DNA of 64,000 bases from Phlegmacium glaucopus (Eukaryota; Basidiomycota; Agaricomycetes; Agaricales; Cortinariaceae). Made by a program: the position numbers and the translations under genes. The stretch's first letter is position 1. The number at the start of each line of letters is the position of its first letter. The stretch covers positions 310,001 to 374,000 of the forward strand of contig MU129986.1 of the NCBI GenBank assembly GCA_015039465.1, written 5' to 3'. The notes beneath the pieces were generated by a model. That model did not search any database. It worked only from the letters and a program-made list of their open reading frames with translations, and was not told the origin of the DNA. Positions 1 through 9,847 of this stretch are shown in pieces.

Positions 1-17
1 GCAACAAAAATCGATTC

Positions 18-495
18 CTACTGATTCCTGAGACCGTAAAGTGTTTTCCCATAGTAAAACCCACTGCCTGCTGCAGTCACAGCCAAGACGACCGGGATAG
101 GGCCTTTTGTGACTCGAGGAAGTGAAGAGAGGAGCAGAAGGGCGGATGCACCTGGTTGTATGGAAAGAATGTCAGAGTCTTTGTTCAGACGGGGGATTAT
201 CCTTACCAAAAGCTCCTTCTAGACCGTTAGGTGTACCCTTACGAATGCTGTCTGCACTCCAAAGAAACAGTAAACCGACACTGGATTGTAGATACATGTA
301 AGAAGTGATTTACTTAGAGGGAGTTCTTACCCGACACCAGCGACCAACGAAGGAATAGAACGTGTTCTTGCGAATCCGGTTAACCCTCCAACAATACAGA
401 GACCTCCCATGGTGTATGCAGGGTAGGCGGACTGCAAGAAACGAGATAGATGAGCGTGGACCGAGGAACTCGAGAGAGCTTTGAACGCGAACCAT
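18..495 (-). CDS. TMEM14-family small membrane protein
   Basis: Small multi-pass membrane protein of the TMEM14 (Tmemb_14) family, whose animal members sit in mitochondrial or ER membranes. Four coding segments join in frame: 495-493 (only the ATG), 431-331, 280-207 and 151-18, giving 104 codons including stop, the usual family length. The order of features is conserved: YTMGGLCIVGGLTGFAR, then GLLFLWSADSIRKGTPNGLEG, then ASALLLLSSLPRV and FYYGKTLYGLR. Glycine-rich hydrophobic helices make up most of the chain. Introns 2-4 have good GTAAG donors; the first intron (492-432) has a weak GTTCGC donor but a good TTGCAG acceptor, so the start exon is the least certain part. Family assignment is firm; the exact role in fungi is not known to me. 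Confidence 0.8.
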
Positions 496-1099
496 TGTGA
501 GATCAGAAATCTTTTAGCAATATTCAGTTCTTCAACAGCTAGATGGTGGTCAAAGTCTCAAAGATGTAGTTTCAGTTCTACCCGTGCAATGTCGGCGTCG
601 CACGTGGTAATGGATGATCACACGGCGGAAGCAAAACGGCGCTCCTTTGGAGAGTCGACGGCCTGTCGACGGCCGGCTGTACATCTCATGTCAGCGGAAT
701 CTTGGTTCCTTCAAGTTGACATATAACTGCCTCATAGATCCCGAATTAGTTGGCCAACTTTTATTCAACAAGTGAGGCACATCGGAACAATAGAATGATA
801 CCATACTGCAGAAAGTCAAAACGTAGGTTCATGTTGCTCGAGTTCAGCCCATGAATTCTCCATGCTCATGGACAATCCTTACAATAGTGGCATAGTTCCG
901 GCGTACCGTGACTTGAACAAGATATATCGGAACCTTTCATTGGTCCTACCAGCGTTTTATTGATTCATAAGGAAGAATCTCCCTGTAATTACTTCTATTG
1001 GGCAGTAGAACGATCACATTAATACAGTGACGTGCAAGAAATTTGTGACTGACTTGCAGGTAACCCTTTCCAGTAGAGAGCAGGCGAAGAGGATGATCA
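496..1099. other. Intergenic, TMEM14 promoter and IPI3 3' region
   Basis: About 600 bases with no convincing reading frame. It holds the upstream region of the TMEM14 gene and the 3' region of the IPI3-like gene. I see no repeat or RNA gene in it. Confidence 0.5.
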
Positions 1100-2985
1100 T
1101 CAAGTAGCTCGTCCCTTCTTTTTTCTCCGTTGGTCATCTTCCCTGCCGTCATTGTTCCCGTTCGCAGGTAGTTCTGGATCCTTGACTTGGCTAACCAACC
1201 GTTTGACAACGGTATCCCACATAGCATCGTTTATGTCTTTTGCTTTGCAAAGTTGTCCGCGCAAACTCTCCACTTCCGATTCAAGCTCTGAAACTTTGGA
1301 CTTGAGAGAAGCTGAATCAAGATCACCATTTTTTACTGCAGCTAATGGCTGAACAAAGTAAGCATGATCGCACAGAAGTTCTTCTGTGCTGTAACTCGAT
1401 GCTTCATCGATATATAGATGAGACTTGAAAAAAAAAATGGTGTGAGTTTAAGTGCAATTGGAAAGGGGAGAAAAATCAGCGAACGGTATTGTGGCTAGGC
1501 AACATCATTGTAACCTCATGTGCATCTCGGGCTTTAGCATCTCGCATTCTTTGGAAAGGCACCACCGGCTTCACAGGAATTATGTCTTTGGTGTCCGCGG
1601 TCCCAACTCTAAAGTCCAAGCTGATATGTCCGATCAAGTCAGGAGGCTTGATCATAGTTTCGAGGTGGGTAATGGATAGTCCTCTGTGAGTTGATATCGT
1701 GCGCAGTAGCTGGTGAGATGGGATGTCATAGAGGTGGATGAGACCTCCCAATGTCCCAACCAAGAGGATAGAAGATGTCAGCGAGATACAAATACTCGAT
1801 AATGGTTCTCTAAAAAGATAAGTTAAATAAAAAAAAAGTCCAATATGTTTTTGTGGAAAAAAAAGGATACCCTACGGAGATTAGTCTCTTCTTGCGGGCC
1901 TCGCGACTTTCATCGTCATCAACCCGGATAACGTCGCCAACGCCTGCTCCTCCGACAGCCTCTGTGATAATCCCTCCTAACTTGGAGGCTCGTTCGCGGA
2001 AGAGATTCGTTTGATGTATCGATCCATCAGCGGAAGCGGCGAAGAATAGTCGCTCTGTGACGTCCCAAGCGAGATATGATATCGGTTGTGGGAAATGGAA
2101 AGTTGTGAGCAACGACCGCGATGAAAGGTCCCAAAGCTGCAGTAAATGCTGGTTAGATAGGAACCGTCATGAAGATCGAATATATAAAACCTTGACAGAG
2201 TGGTCAATGGACGAGGTGAGAACGCGGCAATCTGGAAAAATCCCGATACCACATGTTATGTCTGTAATGGGAAGTGTATGATCGGACATGGAAAAAAATG
2301 GCGCGACATGATCGTTTTGTGCTTCTTCATCGAGTAATCTTTTTTTTTTTGGAGCATGATCAGTCAATGGCACAAAATGAGCATGGGAGGCCAAATTGAC
2401 CTAGATACGGACCAGACGCTTACGCCAGAATCATCGCTCCCAGAAATTAGTGCGGCACCATCATTTGTAAACTGCAGTACGTTAACCTGACGATAGTGAG
2501 CATCCCACGAGTTAAATAGTATGCCGGATGAAGTCTTGAAATGAACTTGGTATTAAATTTCAGCAGAAGATGAAAGCATGTTGTGGATTACCTCCCAGAG
2601 GTAAATTCTGCCAGTGGCTGTTCCTCCCGCGCACAATTCACCACGTCGGTCAAGGGCTAGGCATGACAATTTTTCGGGCAGAATAATTTTCAGACTAATT
2701 TGATCCTGGCCCGAATCATTTAATAAAGGTAGATGTTGAACCATTGAAGCTCACCTTCTGGAAGTTATATACGTTCAAGATGGATTTATCAAGTTGAGAA
2801 GCGAGAATAAAGCCGCCCTGTGTGTTTTTTGATTGGAAAACCGCAGTGGAGTGTGCACTGGCGTTCGTTTGTTTGAAGGAAGCTAAGGTTCCGCCTGTCT
2901 GTATATCGTGTATTGCGATCAAGCCAGGACCGGCATTCGTGGTTGTGGGTGATGTTGCGCAGAGTATGGTCTCCTGAAGGAGCAT
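1100..2985 (-). CDS. IPI3: Pre-rRNA processing WD40 protein Ipi3 (WDR18 family)
   Basis: WD40 propeller protein; family members form the Rix1-Ipi1-Ipi3 complex that helps process ITS2 and mature the 60S subunit. The N-terminal exon (from 2985) begins MLLQETILCATSPTTTNAGP, followed by blades with CLALDRRGELCAGGTATGRIYLWE, then SDHTLPITDITCGIGIFPDC with CRVLTSSIDHSVKV, a hallmark stretch of this family, then SYLAWDVTERLFFAASADG and VGTLGGLIHLYDIPSHQLL. The last exon encodes a charged coiled coil (SLKSKVSELESEVESLRG) and a basic tail ending RRKKGRAT with TGA at 1102-1100. Several short introns interrupt it. The gene is divergent from the DnaJ gene, with 130 bp between start codons and an ATCACGTG box 27 bp upstream. 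Confidence 0.85.
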
Positions 2986-3011
2986 GGTGGTTTTGGGAAA
3001 AATAGAATAAT

Positions 3012-3019
3012 ATCACGTG
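3012..3019. promoter_or_regulatory. ATCACGTG (Cbf1/bHLH-type) box in divergent promoter
   Basis: ATCACGTG lies 27 bp upstream of the IPI3 start codon and 97 bp upstream of the DnaJ start codon. It matches the RTCACGTG consensus bound by Cbf1-type bHLH factors in fungi. The same octamer occurs upstream of several other genes in this window. Function is inferred from sequence only. Confidence 0.4.
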
Positions 3020-3115
3020 GCTGTGTCTGAGCGTGTGTGGCGCGTGTCCAGAACTTTCTGTCAAGTACCGCTTTACCTGTAGTTGTATCCTTCCTTCACT
3101 CCTCCCATCTCAACA

Positions 3116-4604
3116 ATGTCCTCAGGCCTCTACGAAGTACTCGGTATCTCAAAGGATGCTTCGCCAGAGCAAAGTATGTTTTCTTTATCATTGACAAACA
3201 TCGCTAGAGTCCTAATGGTCCCTGACAGTCCGCAAAGCTTACAAGAAGAAAGCATTGGAGACTCATCCTGACCGACTGCCTGTTGGTGCAACACTGGATC
3301 AGAAAACAGCTTCAGAGGAGAAGTTCCGCAAGGTGTGTTTCATCTATATGCATATATTGGCTTCGTGGCTTCATTCGCCATCTCAACAGGTTAACAATGC
3401 CTACGAAGTTCTAACTGACCCAAGGAAACGAAATGTGCGCTTTACTTAACCCGAGTCTATGCATCTCTGACCTTTTGAACAGGAGTACGATATACATGGT
3501 GTCTGGCCAATTCCAGAAGTGGACGATACTCCAACATCCCACATGCCTAGTGGAAGTTACTACAGAGGCTACCCTAACCAGCGCTCTAACCGTAGCCACA
3601 CGTTCCCTACGCCTTTATTCACACATGACCCATTTGCATCTTTCTTCACTGATCCCTTTACCCTTTTCAACTCCATCTTTGAAGACATGCCCCGTCATTC
3701 GTCTGGTCCCCGAGTTCATTCCCATTCTCAAGCGCATTCACCCTTCAGGGCTAGCCCTTTCTCCAACTTTGACAGGATGCAGGCAGAAATAGAAGGTTTT
3801 ATGGAAAGTATTGACCGAGATCCGTTTGGCAGGGGGCATATTCCGAGGTTTGCGCCTAGGACACGAATATCCACTTTCCCCATAGTTGATACCTCCTCGA
3901 TTGAAGACGGCGGCGGGCGATGGGTTTCTGACAGCTTCATGTCTACTACTATAAATGGTGTCACTCAAACGATCCACAAACAAAAGGATTCAAACGTAAG
4001 TGCTAAATTTTTACTCTGTAATCCAAGCCTATGTCACTTTACCTGATCTGAGTATATATACTAATTATCTTTCATGGATCAGGGCAACGAACATATTACT
4101 CGTACGCTACCAGACGGCCGTAAAGTCCGCACTATCAATGGTGTGGAGCAGCCTCCTCGAGGCCACGTTACATTCACAGACAACTCCAAGAACATGCCAT
4201 TCCCCCCTTCGTCGGAAGACCGGTACTTGCCGCAGCAGCAGGTGGCAAGTAGCTCTAGGATGGATTATGGGCCATCTCCCGCATATTCTGGTCCACCTCC
4301 CACAACTTACCATGAAAACGTTTGTAAGTCCTTCAAGAACGCCCTTCTGTGCTGCAACTTGATTTGATTGATAGATCAGTTTGGGACCCATGAACGTTCT
4401 AGGAGAAACTCCGACAAGTGTATGTATTCAAGATATCGTCTTCTGAGCTATTTATATTGACGAGTCACTAGATTCCTATCCATCCGCCTCCAGTGAGTGG
4501 CTTTTCTGCGGCCTTCATACGTGAAGACGATGAGGACTTAATTCATACCTCTAGATGCCGATGAAAGACATCGTAAGAAGAAATGGTGGCAGGGAGGTCA
4601 GTAG
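3116..4604 (+). CDS. DnaJ/Hsp40 co-chaperone (class B, DNAJB6-like)
   Basis: J-domain co-chaperone that would stimulate an Hsp70 ATPase. The start MSSGLYEVLGISKDASPEQ joins across the intron at 3174-3228 to IRKAYKKKALETHPDRLP, so the J domain with its HPD motif fills the first ~75 residues and ends NNAYEVLTDPRKRNEYD. A central stretch rich in Phe, Ser, His and Pro follows (DPFASFFTDPFTLFNSIFED), then IDRDPFGR, a conserved region with GRWVSDSFMSTTINGVTQTI and HITRTLPDGRKVRTINGVEQ, typical of DNAJB6/B2-type proteins, and a basic tail ending RHRKKKWWQGGQ. There is no zinc finger. The last exons are short; donors GTATGT and GTGAGT put the tail in frame with TAG at 4602-4604. Confidence 0.85.
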
Positions 4605-5180
4605 GAACCTAACATTGTCATGGATGGACTTCTCTTCTTGTGTTTCGTCTTTAGTCACATCGATTTGTATAAACTGTATTATCCTTTTCTCGATGTCACT
4701 AGTTACTAATATTCCATTTATGTTGTATGTTGCGTATGAAAATGTATGTATGCCTATAAGAGTTTCCTAGCTAAATCTGAAACTGGCACGGTAACGAAAC
4801 CCAAGAATCCCTTCACTAGTAAAACAACGAACAAAACAGTATAGAGGTCCGAGATACTTATATATGTTATGATACATGCTTTCTGCTGAGAGGGAAATCT
4901 ACATTTGAAGAATTCGAAGGGGCTCATGAAGGATGAGCAAAACCACAAGCAGCAGGATTGTGAGAGATAGAAGATATGAACTTGAACGTAGAACATAGAA
5001 ACCGGAAGAAAAGGACAATTGTTAAGTCTTTCGAAAATTCCAATGGGGAATATCGATTGGGGATAGGCGTCAGGTATAGCATGATTGAGTACAAATGAGG
5101 TGCAAAGGAGCGGCTGCAGAGATGAGAGATAAAGATATATGCGATAGCATGATTATGACCAGATGACGCCAGGAACCGGT
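4605..5180. other. Convergent intergenic region
   Basis: About 575 AT-rich bases between the stop codons of two convergent genes, presumably both 3' UTRs. No reading frame, repeat or RNA gene was recognised. Confidence 0.5.
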
Positions 5181-7634
5181 CTATATTAATGTGCGCGACT
5201 GGACTGACGGGAATGCGGAGGACAGTGGGGAAACTTGTGCCTGGCTATCGTCTAAAGCTGATGTCAACATATTAGGTAGAGCGATATTCGTATTAGGCGT
5301 GGCAGGTGTTACGCCAGTTGGTGAAATTTTGCCAATAAACCATGACTGATGATAAAAACAAGGTCAGAGGAGTGCCAACGAAACTATGGAAACAAACATA
5401 CCGGTACCCATCCACGATCTCCACCCACTTCTTTCACAGCCTATGAAAATGAGTTGAGCTTTGCAACCATATGGAAGAAACCACGCTACTTACATATGAC
5501 CAATGATTATATCGCTTAAACACTCGCAAAGCATCATCTTTCACCAGATCCAATTCCTCTTCTCCTTTCTTATTGTAATCCATCAAAGCAACACCAGGGA
5601 AACTAGTCGAAATAATGCTTAGAGGCAGAATAGGTGTTTTGGTGATAGGCGTTTCTGGTGGTGATCCGGAAGTCGAACCATTCTTAGCGGCTGTGGCTTC
5701 AGCAATTGCCGAAGCCACGGGCACATTGGTCTCAAGAAGACAACCTGCAGGAACCCAGCCCTGCTTGACAATATCTGTGTCCACGATGCCTGATCCAGTC
5801 GGGTCGCGTTGTACCACCCACCAACCCCTAGCCCGAGATAGAATTACAAAGGTATCGCCGCTGCGGGTGGTAGTACTCTCAAGTCAATACCAATAATACC
5901 TTAAAGTCAAATAGAACCTACACAACAACATCAAACTCGTCATCTTGTTCAGCCATGTACGGATAGATAGCGACAGCATATGAGACGCCATTAGAAGGAA
6001 CTGGTGTTTCACGTGCGCTCGAGACTCCACTTGTAGGTTCCGTGTCTGCATTTCCTGGTTTGAGTTTTGTTGGGTCATGACCAGTGGGATTCGTTCCGAT
6101 GAGCGTTGAACTTGATATCGCGCTAGAGGTTGGAAATTGTGATATCTGCGTTGTAGCAGATCCGGGTATCATGGTGCCGTCTTCCCGTGTAGGGTCTAGA
6201 GATGCACCTCCTTCAGGCCATCTGGGTTGTGAACTCGGGTTCATCGGTGTGGATGCAGAGAAATCTTGGACTTCGAGTTTCGGTGGTCGATGACCAGGGC
6301 GAGATGTTGATGCTGTCTTTTGATGACCTTGAGTAGGATTGATGGCTGCTGCTGCATCATGAGAAATAACGGAAGATGCTTTGCGAGCTGCATGTTTCTG
6401 GTGCGCAACGGCAATGGGAGAACGGATATCTTTTATATGCTTAAGCATGAAGACAGGATTTTTCTTTGCGTCTTTGAGTTTTTGGAAGAGGAGGAGAGGT
6501 TTTTCGTCATAACTCAGGCACCGCTCTATTCGATTGCCTAGAACACAAGATACAATTGAAGAAGACGGAATTCAAGGTAGATCATAACTTACTAGGCGAC
6601 CCGTAGCAGATGAACATCGCATAATTTTGCCAGCTATCGTTGTTTATGCGATACTTCTTGAGAGCTGCAGGTAACACTTTCCACGTCGGATCCTCCAAAC
6701 TGACTTTAAAGCTCTTGAGGGTGTCCGAGCTTTCATGTCGCCCGGGCTTCGGAGGTGCAGGTGCGGAGCTTGACGCGTCAGCACCTGGTCCTTGAGTTGC
6801 TTTTGACTTCTCCACTGCGTTTGAAGTAGATGACAACGACGATGAACCGCCATTTCGTGATGAATAATTAGAGATATCGTGCTCAGCCCGTTGTGGGGAA
6901 GAATGGGGAGATTCAACTACATCGACCTTAGTTGGCGACTTCTGCGGCTTGATGAATTGTGCCCATTGGAATGAAGGTTGCCTCCGTATAGGATTGGTCG
7001 TGTCCTCCTAGTATCTATGAATAGGCGGAAAGGGTGAAGGACAAGTTACTCACTGAACGAATGTTATTAAACTCTTCCACGAAAGACTGCATTGTCGTAG
7101 TCAGATTCCGGTTGTCTTCTTCTAAAGCACGTAGTCGTTGGGCTTTAGAAGGTAGATTAGTAGAAAAAATATAGGTCAAAGAATTCAAGCAAACCTTGAG
7201 TTTTGACTATCGAATGCAGCTTTTCGATTGAAATATTTTCAACGCGTTCTGGAGCTTCGGCTTACCCACATCATTTACCAACAGAATGGCAGAAGACAAG
7301 AATTAAGGAGACATACATGGGGGTACATAATGATCCTCATCCATTGGTACATCGTGTGCAAGTTTAACCAGATATATTGACTTGAGGATTGACAGCCGTT
7401 GGCCTATGCTTGTGATACCCAGTGACTTAAGGCCTTCGGAGTCCAATTCGCACAATGAATCTCCCTGGATCTTGTGCTCTTAAGTAGTCTTCAGTATACC
7501 AACCAAGTTGGAAGTACGACAAGCGGACCTCTTATTTGGCTCTCATACTGCGGATAGCCAAGACTTGACAGCCAGTTCTGAACATCGCTTTCATCCCAGT
7601 CAAGAATGTGTCGTTCGGCCACTTGGCCATCCAT
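5181..7634 (-). CDS. Ubc2-type MAPK cascade adaptor (SAM-RA-SH3-SH3)
   Basis: Basidiomycete form of the Ste50 adaptor, which links Ras/Cdc42-type inputs to the MEKK of the pheromone/filamentation MAPK cascade (Ubc2 in Ustilago). Domains in order: N-terminal SAM (HILDWDESDVQNWLSSLGYP, then GLKSLGITSIGQRLSILK); a short coiled coil (QRLRALEEDNRNLTTTMQSF); a Ras-association domain (SFKVSLEDPTWKVLPAALKK ... FICYGSP, then DEKPLLLFQKLKDAKKNPVF); a long Ser/Pro-rich linker; a first SH3 (VAIYPYMAEQDDEFDVVV ... RGWWVVQ ... GWVPAGCL); and a second SH3 (ALMDYNKKGEEELDLV ... NHWSY ... GGDRGWVPVWFIG). The start at 7634 gives MDGQVAERHILDW; the stop is TAG at 5183-5181. A paralog lacking the SH3 part lies directly upstream in the same orientation. 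Confidence 0.88.
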
Positions 7635-8558
7635 GGTATTGGTGGAAAAATGAAATGACTGTGAAAAAATCAAGATTGGGTAGGGTCAGGAGAATCGAGG
7701 GATAGCGAGGATCAGAAAGTCAAATGAACTTGGACCTTGGAGAGCCTTGGAGGTTACGAAAAGCCAAAACCGTGCCGAGCACGTGATATGCCCACGCCAA
7801 GAACTGGCATATATATACAACCACTAGCAATACACTATGCATCGCCAAACATACCCCGAAGTAGCCGTCCATCTCATCTGAAAAGATATTTTTCAAGGAA
7901 GGCTATGATGATACTCACACAGGCGAGCTTTATTTTGAGGACGCATCGCTTCTTGTAATATTAGTATGTACTCAATTAATACGTGAAGAATCTTCTCTGT
8001 TATTTGCAACTGTAAGGTATAGGATCATCAGCTATATTAATGAGTCCAAACGATTCGGATAAGAAGAGATGGTCAGGATTGAGCACAATATAATCTGATT
8101 CAAAATCTAAGCTGAATGGTACTGGATAGATAGAGTATCATTAAAACAATGGATTGCAACCATAATTCGTCGAGTACATCGGTAGGGACATATTCCAGAC
8201 GCCGACATCTTAGATAGATAGTTCGGACATCTAGACATGATTGATTAGGACTCTGATGAACTCTCCGAGATCCCCGCCACTTTGCTGATTTCACATGAAA
8301 CGCCTCGCCTGAAAACGTTGCCCTAAACCAAGCGTCATGGTCTAGACACCTTGATAATTAAGAGATTTCGTTCGCAACTGGCAACACAGTTAGTAATGAT
8401 GGGAACGAAAGATTCACCAAGAGTCGGAGGGACAACTATTTTAAAGAGATCATCGTCGGATATTCTGCCCAACTCGAGAAATCGCTAGTATCATCACCGG
8501 CGAGGGGGAAAGGGACAGATGCCTGATGATGTGTGGTTTCATATGAAGTGATGGAATG
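7635..8558. other. Intergenic between the two Ste50/Ubc2 paralogs
   Basis: About 920 bases holding the upstream region of the Ubc2-type gene and the 3' side of its SH3-less paralog. A CACGTGAT box is at 7779-7786. Reading the minus strand, I could not recognise any SH3 exon relic behind the paralog's stop codon, but a decayed one could escape the eye. Confidence 0.5.
7779..7786. promoter_or_regulatory. CACGTGAT box upstream of the Ubc2-type gene
   Basis: CACGTGAT, the reverse complement of ATCACGTG, sits 145 bp upstream of the start codon at 7634. It is one of several copies of this octamer near gene starts in the window. Confidence 0.35.
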
Positions 8559-9693
8559 TCATTGGCGGCTCTGGCTTTCTTGTTCGTGCATGGGTGAACG
8601 AAGTTCTCTAATATTCTTCAGAACAAATGCCGGGTTTTGGTTCACGTCTTTCAGCTTTTTGAACAAATATAGAGGCTTTTCGTCAAGCTCCAGGGGTCGC
8701 TTGATTCGATCTCCTGTAGCATAGGATCAGTATAGTGACATTAGGACTTTATGAGGATATCATTACCAGGTGGACCATAAGTAATGAACATGGCGTAGTC
8801 ATCCCAGTCTTCTTCTTTGATTTTATGTTTCTTAAGGGCTGCGAGGAGTACTTTTGAAGTTGGATCGTCAAACCTGACTTTAGTATTGTTCGCATTATCC
8901 GAAGGATCTATCTGTGAAAGGGCAGAGGTTTCAGATGGAGTAGGGTAAGGCACAGCCGACTGCTCTGAATTTGAAGGGCTTCGAATTGACGACGACGGAC
9001 TACGAGTAGGTCGTTCCAGCCCAGACTGCAAACATTTAAATAATGAATATAAATTTGAAGAGTCAACAATAATAATAGGCTTACTGGGAGTCCCAATGTG
9101 GCACAGACTTGGGTAATTGTCTCATAAAACGATTGGTTTTCTCGCGATAACTGGCGATACTCTTCTTCTAAAACACGAATACGTTGCGCTGCAACAGTGT
9201 ACCTTCATTAGCGATATTCACTTAGAATAGTAGGATTCTCACCCTGATCTTTGATGACCGAATGAAGTTTTTCAGTGGAGATGTTGTCCACTCGCTCTGA
9301 CGTTTCGGCTGAAAGGACCTTTGTTTTAAGGAAGATAACTTATGAGATAGGTATTGGACGAACATGGTGGGATATAATCGTCTTCGTTAATTGGAATGCT
9401 TTGTGCAAGTTTGACAAGGTATATCGCTTTCAGGATTGAGAGCCGTTGTCCAATTGTAGCAATGCCCAGTGACTTGAGACCTTCCAAGTCCACGATACAT
9501 AACGTGTCGCCTTGGATCTTATGAACTGTTGGAGATGATCAGAAGCTGGATAAATCGATGGGTAGTAAAGCAGTAGCACACTCTTGATTTGTATCTCATA
9601 TTGAGGATATCCAAGACTTGTGAACCATTGGTGAACATCGGATTCATCCCAGTCGAGAATATGCTTGTTAGTGACCAGACCGCCCAGGTCCAT
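8559..9693 (-). CDS. Ste50-like adaptor paralog, SAM + RA, no SH3
   Basis: Tandem paralog of the downstream Ubc2-type adaptor. The SAM domain (KHILDWDESDVHQWFTSLGY, then GLKSLGIATIGQRLSILK), a coiled-coil segment around QRIRVLEEEYRQLSRENQ and the RA domain (TKVRFDDPTSKVLLAALKK ... YAMFITYGPPG, then ELDEKPLYLFKKLKDVNQ) are all clearly alike. The intron inside the RA domain is at the same position and phase in both genes, so this is a DNA-level duplication. It ends about 17 residues after the RA core with TGA at 8561-8559 and has no Ser-rich linker or SH3 domains, so it resembles ascomycete Ste50 in layout. It may compete with or tune the full-length adaptor. Start chosen at 9693 (MDLGGLVTNKHILDW), just before the SAM domain. 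Confidence 0.82.
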
Positions 9694-9847
9694 GGTGGGC
9701 GCAAGGGAAGGAACTAGGCAATGCTATCCGAGTTTTAAGTTTAGGAGCATGACGGTATGTAAGGATCAAAATCACATATTAAGTAAACACAGCCACATCA
9801 ACCTGACCCATGTGCTAAGGGTAAACTCAATCTTTCTATTAGATAGA

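Noticed and set aside
7635..8558. Relic SH3 exons behind the short Ste50-like paralog
   Set aside because: No ALYDY-like, WW or GWVP-like blocks could be found on the minus strand, so loss cannot be shown from relics.
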